Below, in pieces: positions 24,030 through 38,500 of a DNA stretch of 64,000 bases. The notes below the pieces were generated by a model. It made no database searches. It saw nothing but the letters and a program-made list of their open reading frames with translations, and was not told where the DNA came from. Source of the stretch: Strongylocentrotus droebachiensis. Its lineage: Eukaryota > Echinodermata > Echinoidea > Camarodonta > Strongylocentrotidae. The position numbers and the translations under genes are program-made. The stretch spans positions 62,001 through 126,000 of the forward strand of contig JAVYIG010002527.1 of NCBI GenBank assembly GCA_035222895.1. The letters are read 5' to 3'. Numbering within the stretch: position 1 is the first letter of the stretch; each line of letters starts with the position of its first letter.

Positions 24030-24305
24030 AAACACTTGTATCTAATATTGTTCAGTATATTTCAAATCATGGATCTCCATTTTGTTTAAAATATGAAACC
24101 CAAATACAAATTTGGAATGATACTACATGATTCTATCTACAGACCTTAAATAGTAATTTCAAAGATACAAAATAATTGTATCTAGTATTGTTCAACATGA
24201 CTTAAATTGTGGATCTCCATTTTGTTTAAAAAATGAAAACCCATACAAATTTGGAATGATACTGCATAATTCTATCTACATGTTTGAATAGTACTTTCAA
24301 TTTTC
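24030..24305. repeat. Tandem duplication, two ~135-bp units
   Basis: Both units contain TGGATCTCCATTTTGTTTAA followed by a near-identical TACAAATTTGGAATGATACT and TTCTATCTACA. They differ by scattered substitutions and short indels, so the duplication is not recent. No coding potential was seen. Confidence 0.8.
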
Positions 24306-24734
24306 ATAAGAAGTAATTGCTGTAATCTAGTAATCAATAATATACAGACAATGAAAAGATTAAAAAAAAGTACATTTGCATCAAGCATTTGTATAGATGA
24401 TTAATCTGTTATATACAGCGCATTTTTTCAAAATAATATCTAGGCAGATCTTATCATATTGAAATATATATCAAAACATTTAAAAGAAGTATTTGTTTAA
24501 AAAATTAGAAAATTATACAACAGTAAAAGACCATAATGTATATCAACATTCTCAAAGTTAAAATCATTCTGTAACTGGAAATGTATGCAGGTATAATTTC
24601 TTCAATTCTTATGATAATTTCAATATTTTATAATTAACATGTACACAATGGACATGTGTATAGTTATGGTCATTTCATGCTGGGATTATCAAATTACATA
24701 TTCATCTTTCACTTCTTCCTCTAAAATGAGTTTA

Positions 24735-25279
24735 GGGCATCGTTTCATGAAACCATCTTAACTCTTAAGCTGCCACCCATACAATGCACCCAGTGCCACA
24801 GTGCTAATTCCTATTGTGCCACAGTGCTAATCTCCTGCGTGCCAAGTTAATTTTAAGGTTGGTTCAAGTGCGTGTTATTTAAATCTTTACACAAAAAAAA
24901 ATCGCTGAATTACTCGAGAAAATCCAATCTGACTGTTGTATACAAAGACGCGTAATCCAAAGCCGATAATCTGATGCACGCGATGGTACTTTCAATAGCG
25001 CTGCAAAAGCACTCAGCACGGTGCAATGGGCATGAACAATAACTGTTATTACATCTGCGCGCTAGCGCGCACAAAGCACCGTAGCGGTGGCTCGCTAGCA
25101 TGAACGTGGCTTTCAATCGATAGCACGCTCGCGTGCACATGGCACTATAACAATAGCGCGCTAGCAGTCTCATGGCAGGATAAGAGTTAAGTACAAGTGC
25201 ACCAACATCCCATTGAAATGCGTTAAATTTAAATAGGTTGTCGGCGAACTTGTACTTCTGATGGTTTTGTGAAACCCTG
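24735..25279. mobile_element. TIR element with GC-rich core, in CLCN6 3' region
   Basis: The ends GGGCATCGTTTCATGAAACC and the reverse complement of GGTTTTGTGAAACCCTG are related, and inner TTAACTCTTA motifs are also inverted. The end style matches the elements at 4556 and 59481. The core contains GCGCTAGCGCGC-type palindromes. A 139-codon open frame across it has no family resemblance. It ends 120 bp past the CLCN6 stop. Confidence 0.6.
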
Positions 25280-25399
25280 CCCAGGAAGACAATATAAAGC
25301 ACACAGTTAAGTAGACTCTTGTATGGCACGTAATATTATAAAATTGCTTTAAGAATATAGGAAATTTAGCAAGATATTGAAGTGGAATTAACGCAAGCT

Positions 25400-25866
25400 T
25401 TACTCAAGTACTAGACTTCTTGTTGTTCTATGATGAAGTTCTTCTTCCTTTTCCTCCAAGAATTCTTCTGTAAGATTGTGCCTGGTGATGATTCCCAAGA
25501 TCTAAAACAGAAATACAACAGAAATTATTTGAGCTGACAGAGCAAATCAAGTCAATAATTCACAAACATAGACTACAAGGGGGTTAGGTAGATCATCAAT
25601 AGTGTCATTATCTAAATCATCAGTCAATATCACCAACATCACCAACATCACAATTGTCAACATCATCATCATCATCACCTTCATCTCCATCATCATCATC
25701 ATCACCACCATAAAAACTATCATAACCACCATCATCAACATCATCAACATCATCATCATCATCATCACCACCATCATCAACATCATCAACATCATCATCA
25801 TCATTATCAACATCACCACCATCATCAACATCACCACCATTATCATCATCACCTTCATTGGCATCG

Positions 25867-25903
<37 letters not shown>

Positions 25904-25916
25904 ACTTCATCACCAA

Positions 25917-25948
<32 letters not shown>

Positions 25949-28900
25949 CCATCATCATCATCACCATCATCAACATCATCATCACCACCATCAACACTAT
26001 CATCAACACTATCATCAACACCCTCATCACCACCATCATCAACATCATCAACATCATCATCATTATCAACACCGTCAACATCACCACCATCTTCAACATC
26101 ACCACCATTATCATCATCACCTTCATTGGCATCGATCATCATCATCAACTTCATCACCAACATCATCATCATCATCATCATCATCACTATCATCAACATC
26201 ATCACCACTATCATCATCATCATCATCATCATCATCTTCATCATCATATTCATCAACATCATCATCATCACCCTCGTCAACATCATGAACATCATCACCA
26301 TCACCATCACTATCATCATCATAATCATCATCGTCATCATAATCATCGTCAACATCACCACCTTCATCATCTTCATTATCACCATCATCATCATCAACAT
26401 CACCACTATCATCATCATCACCATCATCAACATCACCACTATCATCATCATCACCACCATCATGATCACCATCACCACCATCATCATCATCACCATCATC
26501 ATCACCATCATCATCACCATCATCATCATAACCATCATCACCATCGATCATCATCACCAACCTCCTTCACATCATCATCCTCATTATAATGATCACTTCT
26601 TTCTGATCTCACCTCTCCAAAGCAGTTGACGACGGGCAGGTGTCTCAGTCCCATGGTGCGGAAGAGATTGAAGACCTTGGGGGCGGGTGTGTCTGGGTAA
26701 ACGGTGTACGGGCACGTCGTCATGTACTTGCTAACATCCTAGAAATAAGAGTGACCCAGGTAGAAATAGGAGTGACCCAGGTAGAAATAGGAGTGACCCA
26801 GGTAGAAATAGGAGTGACCCAGGTAGAAATAGGAGTGACCCAGGTAGAAATAGGAGTGACCCAGGTAGAAATAGGAATGACCCAGGTAGAAATAGGAGTG
26901 ACCCAGGTAGAAATAGGAGTGACCCAGGTAGAAATAGGAGTGACCCAGGTAGAAATAGGAGTGACCCAGGTAGAAATAGGAGTGACCCAGGTAGAAACTC
27001 AGATTACCATGAAGAATCCTCTCCTGAGAGCCAGTAGGGTACTAACTTATTATTCATCCTATTAAAGCCACACTAGCTGTCCTACTTGTAGCAACTTGCT
27101 CCCTCTATATAGAAAACAATGCCTAATCGGTGACCATTGGTCCCCCATGATCCTCTTTTTCTTATGTTAATTGAGAGCTGATTTGATGAGATAACCACCT
27201 TGCAGGATGGTCTTATCCCTCCTATAAACTAGTACAGATAAGCTTTAAAGCCTTCTTCTTGGTCTACTTCAACCAGTTCGTCTACTATCTATATGGTCCA
27301 ATAATCACATAATCATATATTATAATAACCATCATCAAGTGATTGGTAGCCCTTATGGATGGTAGACGAAATGGGCATTAGACAAACTAGGAATTAGACT
27401 TACTGGTTATTAGACTAAATGGACAATAAACCTGGGAGATTAGACCAAATGGAAATTAGATCAAATGGACATTAGATCAAAAGATTATGATACGATGTGG
27501 ATAGTAGACGGGCTGGGTGAAGACCATATGGGAATAAACTGAACTTACGACTATCTTGTTTGCATTGATGTTAGTGACGTCAATGTCGTAGATGTCTAGA
27601 TATCTTGGGTACCTGGCTACCATATCTTCATAGGTTACATGAGGCTGGCATGAACTCTGTGATAACAAGAGAACAAATAATAAAGACACATCAAATCCAA
27701 ATTAGGAACAAAACTTTCCATGTTGGAATGCATGTAAGAATGCGTTGATGAACAACTAATCTTGGGTTTTAACTTAATCCCAAACCACGTGATCCACAAG
27801 ACCTTGATACCTCTCGGTAACGTTTAAAACTAAAGTAAGCTTCGAAAAGCTTTGAACTTACAGAGACATTTTCAGGATAGCACGCCCCATGCTGCAGGAG
27901 GGTCACCAAGTGGTCTCGAAGTAGGAGTCCATGGAAGGTCAAAGGTCGATATTCATCCTGGAAAACCTGATCATTCTCAGGAGCAGATCCAGGATTAGCC
28001 TCCTCAGTGGGTTGATCAGAGGTAGAGCTGAATGGGAGAGATAATCAAAATGACAACCAATGAAATTAACCCGTTGGCTACTGAATTCATTCATTGCCAA
28101 TAGGCTTAATGCAGGAGTCATAACTTTCTTATTAGTTATCCAATTTTGCTCAAACTTTTTTTGATTGATTTTTCTGATTTTTCTGCTTCTATTGAAAGTA
28201 ATTTATTTTTGGAGTGGACTTTTACTCTAAGTACCAATTTGGTTTCATCAAGAAAATGACCTATATTGCATGATCTACTACTCACCTGGGAGTGGCATCA
28301 CTTGATTCCGAGTGATACCGACGTCTTCCAGAGGTCACAGAGAGGTCATTGGTCTGAACGAGTCCGCCACTCATGAGGACGGACTGGCCCCTCAGCTTCC
28401 TCTCTCCCGCCCTCGTCAGAGTTGCATTCTGGGAATAAAAGTGACAACAATGACACGTATTACATGGGGTAAATCCAAGAGTGTTCCAATAGATACTACT
28501 GACGCCATCAAATAATTACATTTTTGCTGAAGTCATTAAAAACTTGTAGATGTAATACAAACTTGGTAAATTTAACAGGAAAATTAAAATTCATTTTAAT
28601 AAAAACCTTTGATTTCATTTTCATCTCAAATACCTATTGTCTTCTGCCTTTTTCTAAACATCGCCAAACGAAATTGGCACAGCAAGAGGAACCTGCATAT
28701 AAATCCATAAAAATATATAAATCCCACACATTTTCCAGCATGTGGTGTCTAAAATCAGGAATATTAAAGCGGGACTTGTAGCTACCTGCGCCCTCTATAT
28801 AGCCAACAATGTCTAAGCTTTTTTTTATTTGATGAGATAACCACCTGCCAGTGACCACTCAGGGAGGTCTAATCCCTCCTGACCAAACTAGTGCAAATAG

Positions 28901-29507
28901 GCTTTAACAGAAGTAATACAAACTTGGAAAATTTAACAGAAAATTAAAAGTCATCTTAAAAAACTTCTATTTCAATCTCAAAAACCTATTGCAATCTTAT
29001 GCCTCTTTCCAAATATCACAAAACGAAATTGGCAGAGTAAAGAGGATTGACCATGCATAACGTACCTTGAACATCATGTTCCTACTCGTCACTGCATCAG
29101 CTGACCTCTTGACCTTTAGCCTGGGTGCTGTTTCTGTGACGACAGGAAAGGCATGATGGGTGGTGGTTCGTAGGATGTTGATCAGCGAGTGGACGCGGGT
29201 GTGGGGGTAGATGTAGACCAGGTCAGGCTCCATGACATCATGGGCGCGAAGTCTATGGCAAAAAAAATTATCATAAAAAACGGTAGTGGAAGTGTTGAGG
29301 TCTAGTGGATAAGTCACCAGAATAGTGAATTTGAGTACTGCAGGGCACAGGAACTTTCTTTGGCATGACGTTTATCTACATTTGCCATACATGACCCAGG
29401 TGTGGACAGAGTCAGAGAGAGAGGAAGGGAGGGAGGGAGGGAGGGAGGGAGGGAGGGAGGGAGGGAGGGAGATACAGTGTATGGAGGGAGGGAGGGCGGG
29501 AGGGATT

Positions 29508-29559
<52 letters not shown>

Positions 29560-32500
29560 GAGAGAGATAGAGAAATTAGACTTAGTTTAGTCAAACTGTC
29601 AGGGATATAATTACATGTACCATAATTGCCGGCGATAAGGCCGCAGTGCCGCATATAGGCCGCACTCCCAACTTTGACATTTCGTAGAGGAAAAAACAAA
29701 TAATACGGACCAAACAAAATGATTGTAATTATCTTGTAGAACACTCTTTTTTTGTACAAACTGATACCAAATTCATCAATATTCTTATAAATTTACAAGA
29801 AGTTTACCTCAAAAATGATCGTAATTTAGCAGATCTTCATCGACTTTTAAGCTAGTACTGTATCGCACGCAGATTTGGTATCCTACAATACCCCTACCTC
29901 GATGTGCAGTGTAATCCGGAATAGCTCCGAACATGTTAGTAACGGCCTGTCCCTTTTTTTACTTTTTGGCGATGCAATGGTAAGGACTTAGATCTAGATC
30001 TATCTGCAGATTTTGTTAGAAAAACAAGTTACCGGTAAGCCTTTTTTTTTCGTCTTCATGTCAACTATGCAACATAAAAATGTTGGTAAGTTGTGTGGAG
30101 TTATTCTAGAATTGTCCTGTACCGTTGTTTAGTCATCTTACTGTTCATAGTCCCATATGTGCAATTGGACGTGATGTTTTGATCGCTGAATTTTGTTGTT
30201 GTAGCGTAAAGGCAGCACCCTGACTTTTTGATATATTTTTTTCAAAAAACACTGCGGCCTTATCGCCGGCAAATATGGTATCTATCAGAAAGCAATTTAC
30301 TGGCATTTGGTTGTAAGTAAAGAACGTAAGAACAAACTACTCCATCCATCGCCTATCCTTCTGAATACTGTTTTGTCCTTTATAAGTTCATTCCCACAAC
30401 CGTTTTCTCATTATTAAAGGTAATACAAAGTTTTGGTATGGGGTCATGAATTCGGTTCAAATGAACATAATTGGAAGCATATGCGAGCCTACAATATTCA
30501 GTGATCATTGTCGCAGTTGAAATCGAGTCTAAAGTGATGAAATTGTAAATAAACTCTTTATGTTGTATAGCGCCCTCTCAAGGTCAAGATATTAATTTGG
30601 CTATAAAACAATGTTATTTGACTAAAATTGACCGATTTGCTATTACCATTTGGAATATATATATCATAACTGCATATTCTGAAAATTTCATGGACGCAGC
30701 TACCATCGTATGGCCGTAGGCGCTATTTGAAATTTATCCAAATTTACCGGGAGCACCGGTAAATTTGTATATTCAGTTTTTCTCGAAAGCAGAAGTTCTT
30801 TAGAGGCTAATTTTTTGTGTGCTTATAAAACATCCATAGGGGCATCCAAATATATCAAAATTGTCAAGAATTACTATTCAGCCAATTTTCACAATTTACC
30901 AAAACTTTGTAATACCTTTAATGATTAGATAGGCTGCACATTTCCGATAATGAGATTGTATTCAAAAGCAGTTACCTTTCTATTTTTCTGTTGGTCTCCC
31001 ATTCTAGGAGTGGCACCCCTCTGAGCTTGATATGGATGTCATAGAGACCTTGGTTAAAGAGATCACCTGACCACTTGGCAACCTGAAAAAACAATGAAAA
31101 AGATGTGACAATTTAATCTTATAATAATAATAATAATAGCTCCTTCGTATATAGCGCTCTTCAGGACCGCAGGCCCTTTCAAAGCACTTTACACTAAGTA
31201 TATCATTACCCCGGTCATTGGATTCAGGCTTATACCCGCACAATATCCACTGTAATTTTGTGTTTCCCCAATGCCTTTCTCTTTGAAAGATCAAGATGAA
31301 GGTTCTGTTACATATGATTTTGTTGTGTAAATGTCTGGAAGCAATTGAGAAAGCCGGTTGCTCATGTAGTATATAGGAAATGATTTGTAGCCGAGAGGTT
31401 TTGGAATATCAAAATGAAAAAGAAAAGATTGCACTACCCACAGACATGGGCCCGCATGGGACTATACACATATATGAGGCATGATCAAGAGTTTTGTCTA
31501 ATTTCTTTTGTTTTTCTTGTTGTGTTATGGCTATGAGTGCATTTGAAGAGCAATCCTTATCATGGGGATATTTCTACTACAATATTCTAAACTGACATAT
31601 CGGTACAAAGAATGACAAAGCTAATATTTTTTGTTCTAATTATGACAATTAAGAAGTAAGTCTCCTAAGCATCTGCATAGGTACTTAATCTGGATAAACT
31701 TCATATGCTGCATGAGAAAACTTCAGTTAATAAGCACTAATAACAAGACAGACAACAACCTGACCATAGCATTTAATTCTCACCATGAGTGTGACCATGA
31801 TTGGAAGGCCATAGCTGATCTCATTGGTAGACTCGATCATGATGACCGTCAGGCTGATCGTCATACGGACCACGCCCCCAAGGAAAGCCGCAGACCCAAC
31901 CAGTGCAAAGGTCCCCGAGTAGATCCTTGTGTAGGATAAGTAACTGCAGTGGAAGAAAGATATACAAAACATGTATCAGTGATATCACAAAAATCAATTC
32001 AAGGGGTCTGCAGTGACACAAAGACGTAACTCCATTTTGGCCATTTTGAGAAAAAGTAGTTTATGTGCCACTGAGCACTTGGGCCTAAGGAGTTAAGTCT
32101 ATGTTTCACTAGCCATTGACTTAAATGGGGTGTTGGGTGGAGTTAAGTCCTTGTGTTTCCTGAAAAGCCCACATTTTTCTGAACATTTTGATATCAAATA
32201 CTCATTTTGGCAAAATATGGAGTTACGTCTTTGTGTCACTGAACTCTCAAATTGTCCTTCACCAATTTAAGGTGAAATCTTTGTCATGAGATGCTTGAAA
32301 TAGAATACGTCCTCTTTACCAAGAAAATAGTGCCATATTATCTTTCTGTCTACAATGCAATTTTCTTTCATCCGCTATTTTCAAAAAGATATATTGTCAT
32401 TATTTCTAGGGAAATTGAACTTTTTCTTAGACAAGGCGCTTATGTGATTAAGAGAATCAAGACCATTGACATGATTCGATAGAGTCAAGTTTTTTTCAAG

Positions 32501-35500
32501 CTCTACAAGAAGCCCCTAGCGTTACTCTGACCCTAGTGTTGTTCGGTTCAGTTTCAAGTGAGTTACCTTTTCAATGCATTCCCTACAAAGCGCCCATAGG
32601 CAGCTCCACACAGCAAGCAAGGGACAAACAGACCACTAGGTACCGCTGATCCGTACGTCCAACAGGATAGGAAGAAGAAATACATGAAGAACAGCCCGAG
32701 GGACTGAAGGCTAAAAGTACCTAGGAAGGAAGATGGAGGAATGCAATGCAATGCTATTAACATGGTGCAATTAAGTAAAAATTTCCCAGACTTAGTTGCG
32801 GCCTCCCGTCAGGCATTGACGGAAGGCATTCACGGATGTGGCACACACAGTTCCTGATGGCAGGTTATATTCCACCTCCTCACAGTCCTTGTAAAGAATG
32901 ACTGCTTATGTTGCTCAGTTCTTGAACGGGGGACTTGGTAGCTATGTGCATGGGCAGCAAGGAAGGCACAAATACCCGCTCATCATCATCCATCTGGCTC
33001 ACTCAGTGTCTCTCTAAGAAACGTGCTGGTGAATTGTCTTTTCCATCGGTTGCTGCAAAACTGTGGAACCAACTACCTACTGCTGTGCAGACGGCCTCAT
33101 CTGTTGACCAGTTCAAGCAACTACTCAAGTCACATCTATTCTAGTGCTGTAACATCACGGATATCTCCAATTCCGTTTAACCGCCATTCAAAACCGGACG
33201 GTTTTCGGTTAAACGATTAAAAAAAAAAAAAAAATTAAAAAAAAAAATTAAAAAAAAAAAAAAAAAAAAAACAGGAAAACGAAACCGCCCAATTGGAAAC
33301 GGAATCCGCCATGGACAGTTAAACGTTTGACTACAGCACTAATCTATTCTGCTAGAAATTACTTTATTACCAGCCTAAATATACTTTACTGATCTCTGAG
33401 AAGTGTCTAACTTTCGTTTTTAAGTGGCCCAAACATTGAAAGGAAAAGGCACTATATCAAATATCTTTTGGATTGGATTGGAAATAGACGACAGGTATTT
33501 TTTTAGGTAGACCTACCCTCTTGGTGGAAGAGTTGCTTGATGGCTTCTTCCTGCGGGTTGAAGAAGAGGGTAGCCATGTCATTGTAGTAACCTTCAGGGC
33601 AGAAATAAGTCCTCACGGAGGAGCCGATCTCAGCAGGTGATGTAGAATTCTAGATTCAGAAAAATAACAAGAGAAAAAAGAAATGAAAAGAAAAAAAAGT
33701 TACAATATTCAATTACAATACCCACTATTTGCCATATTCAAATTTCTCCTACAACTCCACTCCTCCCCATCCTCCTACTTAATTACAACATAATTACAAA
33801 GACTTTGAAAAATATAAACCTAAGGAATTTCAATAGCATCGTGCACCAGAGTGGATACGAGTTTGCGAATGCACCATGTAAGGGTGGTCCTGAACGGAAC
33901 TGTTTGGGTATTCTTTCAGTAAAAGTTCTGAAATGAACTATGGTCAATTCAGATTATCCATCAAAAAGTGTGAACATGAAGGTTTCATACATGTACCTCG
34001 TTCAAGCATTAATTAATGGGATTTACCATACGAGGCATTGAAATTGCCCGAGTTGAATCTCAAAAGTCATTGCCATAGTGTTTTTCACAAACCCTAAGGT
34101 CTGAATCCATGAAGGACATACATTTTAACCCAATTATGATTCACACCAACATTAGTATTCATGTATAATGAATGAGTTGCTATATGTCCATGTTTAGGCT
34201 TATTAAATATTTAATTGCATGATTTAAACCATCTTTTATATCTAAACTTTCTAAAATTTCAGATGGATTTTTTTTTTTTTAATCGATTGAAACTTTCCTG
34301 TCCATCTAGCACTGTCATTCAGATCATTAGCATGAAAAGTAGCCTCAATATCTGTTTTGTCTGTCTGTGTGTGTCTCTCTCTGTCTCCCCTCCCCTCCCT
34401 TCTTTTCTCCCTCTTTCTCCTTCTCTAACCCCTCCCTCTCTCTGTCTATATCTTTCATATCTGTCCATGCCCTCTTTCTCCGACTTCTTTCCTTTCTTTT
34501 TCCTCATAACAAATAAAAATAACAAATACGGTGGAATATACGTCTTAAAATGAGCAGTCATTGCAGTTATCATTTAAGGATGTTCGTCAATCTCTTTGTA
34601 CTACATTCACCTACCGATGCTGGAAGCAGTTTACACTGTCCCATCGTCATGGCAGCAAGAAAAGCGACAAGAGTTGTAACCAAGGCAACAAGGACTGCCT
34701 CCAAAACCCTGTTGCAGAGGAGAATATAAAATGTCCATAAAAAGTGAATTAAAACCAGAGAAAGAAAAGAAACAGGCAATACTCAATTAAAGTATGCTTT
34801 TCTGTCCCTACATGTTTCCAGCATTGCATGGTTTAAAGTAGTATGAGACTAAAAATGATTAGGGAATTGAACGCCAAAAATCTGTACCATATATTGTCCT
34901 TGGTGGTGATTATTCCCCATTTAGTTCAACTTCACAAACGGGTACCTACACTTTTTGGCTTGGGATGTAAGAGAGTTGAATTATTTCATGTTATATACCT
35001 GTATGCTATTGGATAAAATAAGAGATTTTTTGAAGTGCTAAGCTGCCTACAACATGGTAATACCCTAGTCACACCAACAAGACCGACGTGAGACCAAACA
35101 AAAATATTATATTACATCTAGGGTCAAGAATCGGTCAGTTTGGAGTCAGTCTAAAGTCACTTTAAATATAAGTATAATAAATTAATTGTCCTTTTCAGGA
35201 AATTTGGTTTTCACTGGTTACAGAGTATTACAATACAAATATATAAATGAAACATTACAGGACAGTGATAAACATACACGTATGAAAAACATACATAAAG
35301 AATGAGGTAATATATGAGTAAGCTACGGTATATAGGGTGGTCAGATTCCATTTTACAAAATATGGAGCTAAATTATTATTATTATTATTATTATTATCAT
35401 TATTATTATTATTATTATTAATATTGTTAACTTTATTGATGACACATACATGTAATTACTGGCTCAATCGGTAATTGATAGTTGGATACAATGTTCATGG

Positions 35501-38500
35501 CATACCATATGTTAGAAATTTATATGTACTACATTTATATTGATACATTGACATGGTAGGTTCATAGTAATCAAACACGTTTTGGTAAGACTGAGGTATG
35601 AGGGTTACGTACGCAAAAGGAATATCACTGATTATATTGGAACAAAATATGATGCTGAAAGCAATGTTCACTCACCTAGCAACTTTACGTCTCATAATTG
35701 GATTCTGCAGACGACACACCGTGATGAAGGTGTTGATGGCATTGAAGAGCGCCCCCAATAGCCCGCCAACAAAGCCCATAGCGATGAAGATGAGCAAATC
35801 AAATGCTGTCCACAAATTGCACTTCCCTGAACCACACTGAAGAATATTGATAATAATAATAATAATAGCTCACATTTATAATCCGCCTAATACTGTTTTT
35901 CTAGGCGCAGCACATATTATTACTCCGGTCGTCGGATATTAGTTACATTTTTATATTTCCCAGCGATTTATATATACAGTCAAACCTGTCTATAGCGACG
36001 GCCCAAGGGAAAAACAAAAAAGCTAGTCTTTGTAGACAGGTTCCTTTAGTACATGATTCAATAAGAAACCATTTTCAAGGGAAACAAAAAATGTGATTTT
36101 TGTAGACAGGTGGTCACTAAAGCAGGTTTGACTGTAATTTATTATTAAAACTGTTACTGGATTTACTATGAAAATCAACACAAGTACATTAGAGTGAAAG
36201 TTAAGTAATAACTTCTGCCAGTTGAGGAGACAAATTAAAGCTCTTTCATTTAGATCTTTATCAATTCTAAAAAGCTATGAGTAAAAAAGGTAATAATCAC
36301 ATAACAAGTTGATCTCAAAGGAGGTGGTCTTTATGTACAGGTTCCTTACATTACGTCTGACCCTCGTAGCTCGCAAACCCGAGTAAATGGCCATGAAGTC
36401 GGGTATTGAAATACCCCCTTCTTTGCTTGCTGCAGAGGAGGCCTAACCCAGCTGATCAACTTGTTTTCCAAACGTAGCGTTCGCGCTACTTTCGATCTCT
36501 CTCTCTCTCTCTCTCTTCGACTGTTACTTTCAGGCTGCCTCCTTCAGTCTCTCTCCTCTCTCTCTCTCCTCTCCTTTCTATCTATTGATCTCTCCCTTCC
36601 CTAGTTCTCTCTCTCTCTCTCTCTCAATCCTTCTCTCCTCGTGTTTATTTATGTCTGTCTCTCCATTCCCTAGATGTCCGTCTCTGTCTCTGTCTCTCTC
36701 TCCCAGAAATATTAATTCTCTCCCCTCTCTCTCTCTCTGTCTCTCCGGCTTACGGCTCTATTCTTTTTCTTCTTCTTCGCCTTCTCAGTCTATAGTGGCC
36801 TAGTCTTTTTTTTTTCCTTTTTTTTTTACCTGTATGGCACGGCCGCCGATCCTATAGTCAGTCTCTGCAGACTTCCTTCTTGCGTTTCACTTTCTTTATT
36901 CTCCATTTTTCTTCTTCATTTTTCATTTATTACAAATCCCTGATTTAAGCAATCACTAATGTCTTTCCAGAAGCCACCCCTCTCCCCCATTCGATCAAGT
37001 TCTCAGTCCTCAGGTTTTTCCTGGTTGAAAAACCCCATACATAAAATTTGAGTCCTCAACTCGGGTTTTGAAACACCCCCTTATCACCCGCGCATTGATA
37101 ATAACAAGAAAGTTCTCTTTACACTGCACTATTTAACGATTTTCTGTCTTGTGTCAAAAGCTTGTTATATCTTAATTTATATTACATGTACTTTTGTTAT
37201 CAGTGAATACTCTTGCATCGGAATTCTGCTTCTTAATGAGGACTAATTTCTGTGCGGATTGTTATTAGGGGGACACTTCGTCCGCGCTCGGCTGCCCAAC
37301 TCAGTGCAGGCACTTTAGGGTTACTACCACCAGGGATACATACCCTGCTACCACTGACCTCAAGGTCAGTGGTTACTATGGCGATATGTCAATCTCTCTT
37401 CTCCCTTCCAGCAACGATCACTTGCAAAACCACATTGTTGACCTAGGGATCAGTGGTTCTTGGCAGCCTCCCAATAACTCCCTCCAAGCCTGGAGCAAGG
37501 GGGTATTTCAATTTTGCTACGAGGACTTTACGTCATGAAGTACATGTTTCAATGAGAAACTATTTTCAAGGGAAACAAAAAATGTGGTCTTTGTAGACAG
37601 GTGGTCTTTCTATACAGGTGGTCACTATAAAGCAGGTTTAACTGTACCAGCTATATCTCACCTTGAATAATCCAAAGTCGATAAGTCCCGGCTGACTAAG
37701 TCCGCCCCACTCCCCAAGATTGATGCCAGACATGAGGAAATTGAGAGCAAAAGTTGCACACATCGCGCAGAAAAACTTTGGAGAGAAATACAAAGGCATT
37801 AAAAAGAGCTTTCACAATCTGTTTCATGATTAATGTAAAGATCAATTCATTATTTCAAAAAATGACCTCAGAATAGAAAAAACATAATAATTGACCTTTT
37901 GCATTACACTTCTTTTTCTCCTAAAACGACTAGGTTTCTTGTATGGTGTACTCTGCACAAAACTGCAGAGTAGACTAATCAGTGCAAATGTATTCACATT
38001 TACGGATGTTAACACACAAAGTTAACCTCTGTGCAAGCTCTCATATGAAATTATTTGCAGGGGGAGTGGTAAATTGTATGTCTTCTAATTAATTTTTTTT
38101 TTAAAGAATTGTATGTCTTCTATTTTATTACAGATATAACTTTTTGTGTAATTATAGTTCCCTTTAATTCATTATTATGTCATCGAACAAAATTTACAAG
38201 TGCCACATTATTTGGAGTATTATTTGCATGTGCCTATGTATGCGACTAGGCTGACGGTGGCAGTCTAGTTTGTTCCGTTGGTGGTCCAGATGGGAAAATG
38301 TTAGGTACGTAGGGATATCGGAAGCTTGACTTACTGTTCTCCACGTCAACGCTTGGTTCCAAAACGATGAACCTTCTTCCAAGCTGAACAGAACGCCCCC
38401 TATAGGTGACCCAAAGGCAGCTGAAAGAAAAAAAGTACATTGGTTTGGTAGTTTTAACCCTTTCAGCTATAGGACAGGGATCTTTTTGGACTAAATTGAT

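Larger units (their letters stand above)
20769..25399. other. 4.6-kb gene-free stretch between two convergent gene ends
   Basis: It holds the 3' untranslated regions of the coiled-coil gene (plus strand) and of CLCN6 (minus strand). Visible contents are a poly-A/TA/poly-T/poly-G tract at 21535-21596, a TC-rich run near 23262-23290, a foldback element at 23572-23757, a tandem duplication at 24030-24305 and a TIR element at 24735-25279. No gene was recognised. Confidence 0.65.

Noticed and set aside
24910..25329. 139-codon minus-strand frame downstream of CLCN6
   Set aside because: It runs through a transposon-like element with GC-rich palindromes and shows no domain or splice evidence.
25602..26629. 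Long His/Ile/Asp/Met-rich open frames on both strands
   Set aside because: They are translations of the (ATC)n repeat in several frames at once, inside a CLCN6 intron; no start context or non-repeat sequence supports a gene.
26747..26997. Regularly spaced 21-bp repeats considered as a CRISPR array
   Set aside because: The units are contiguous with no spacers, and the genome is clearly eukaryotic.
26640..27065. Frame with repeated VTQVEIG heptapeptide, tempting as a repeat protein
   Set aside because: A 21-bp minisatellite has a period divisible by three, so all frames repeat. It lies on the antisense strand of CLCN6 exon 21.
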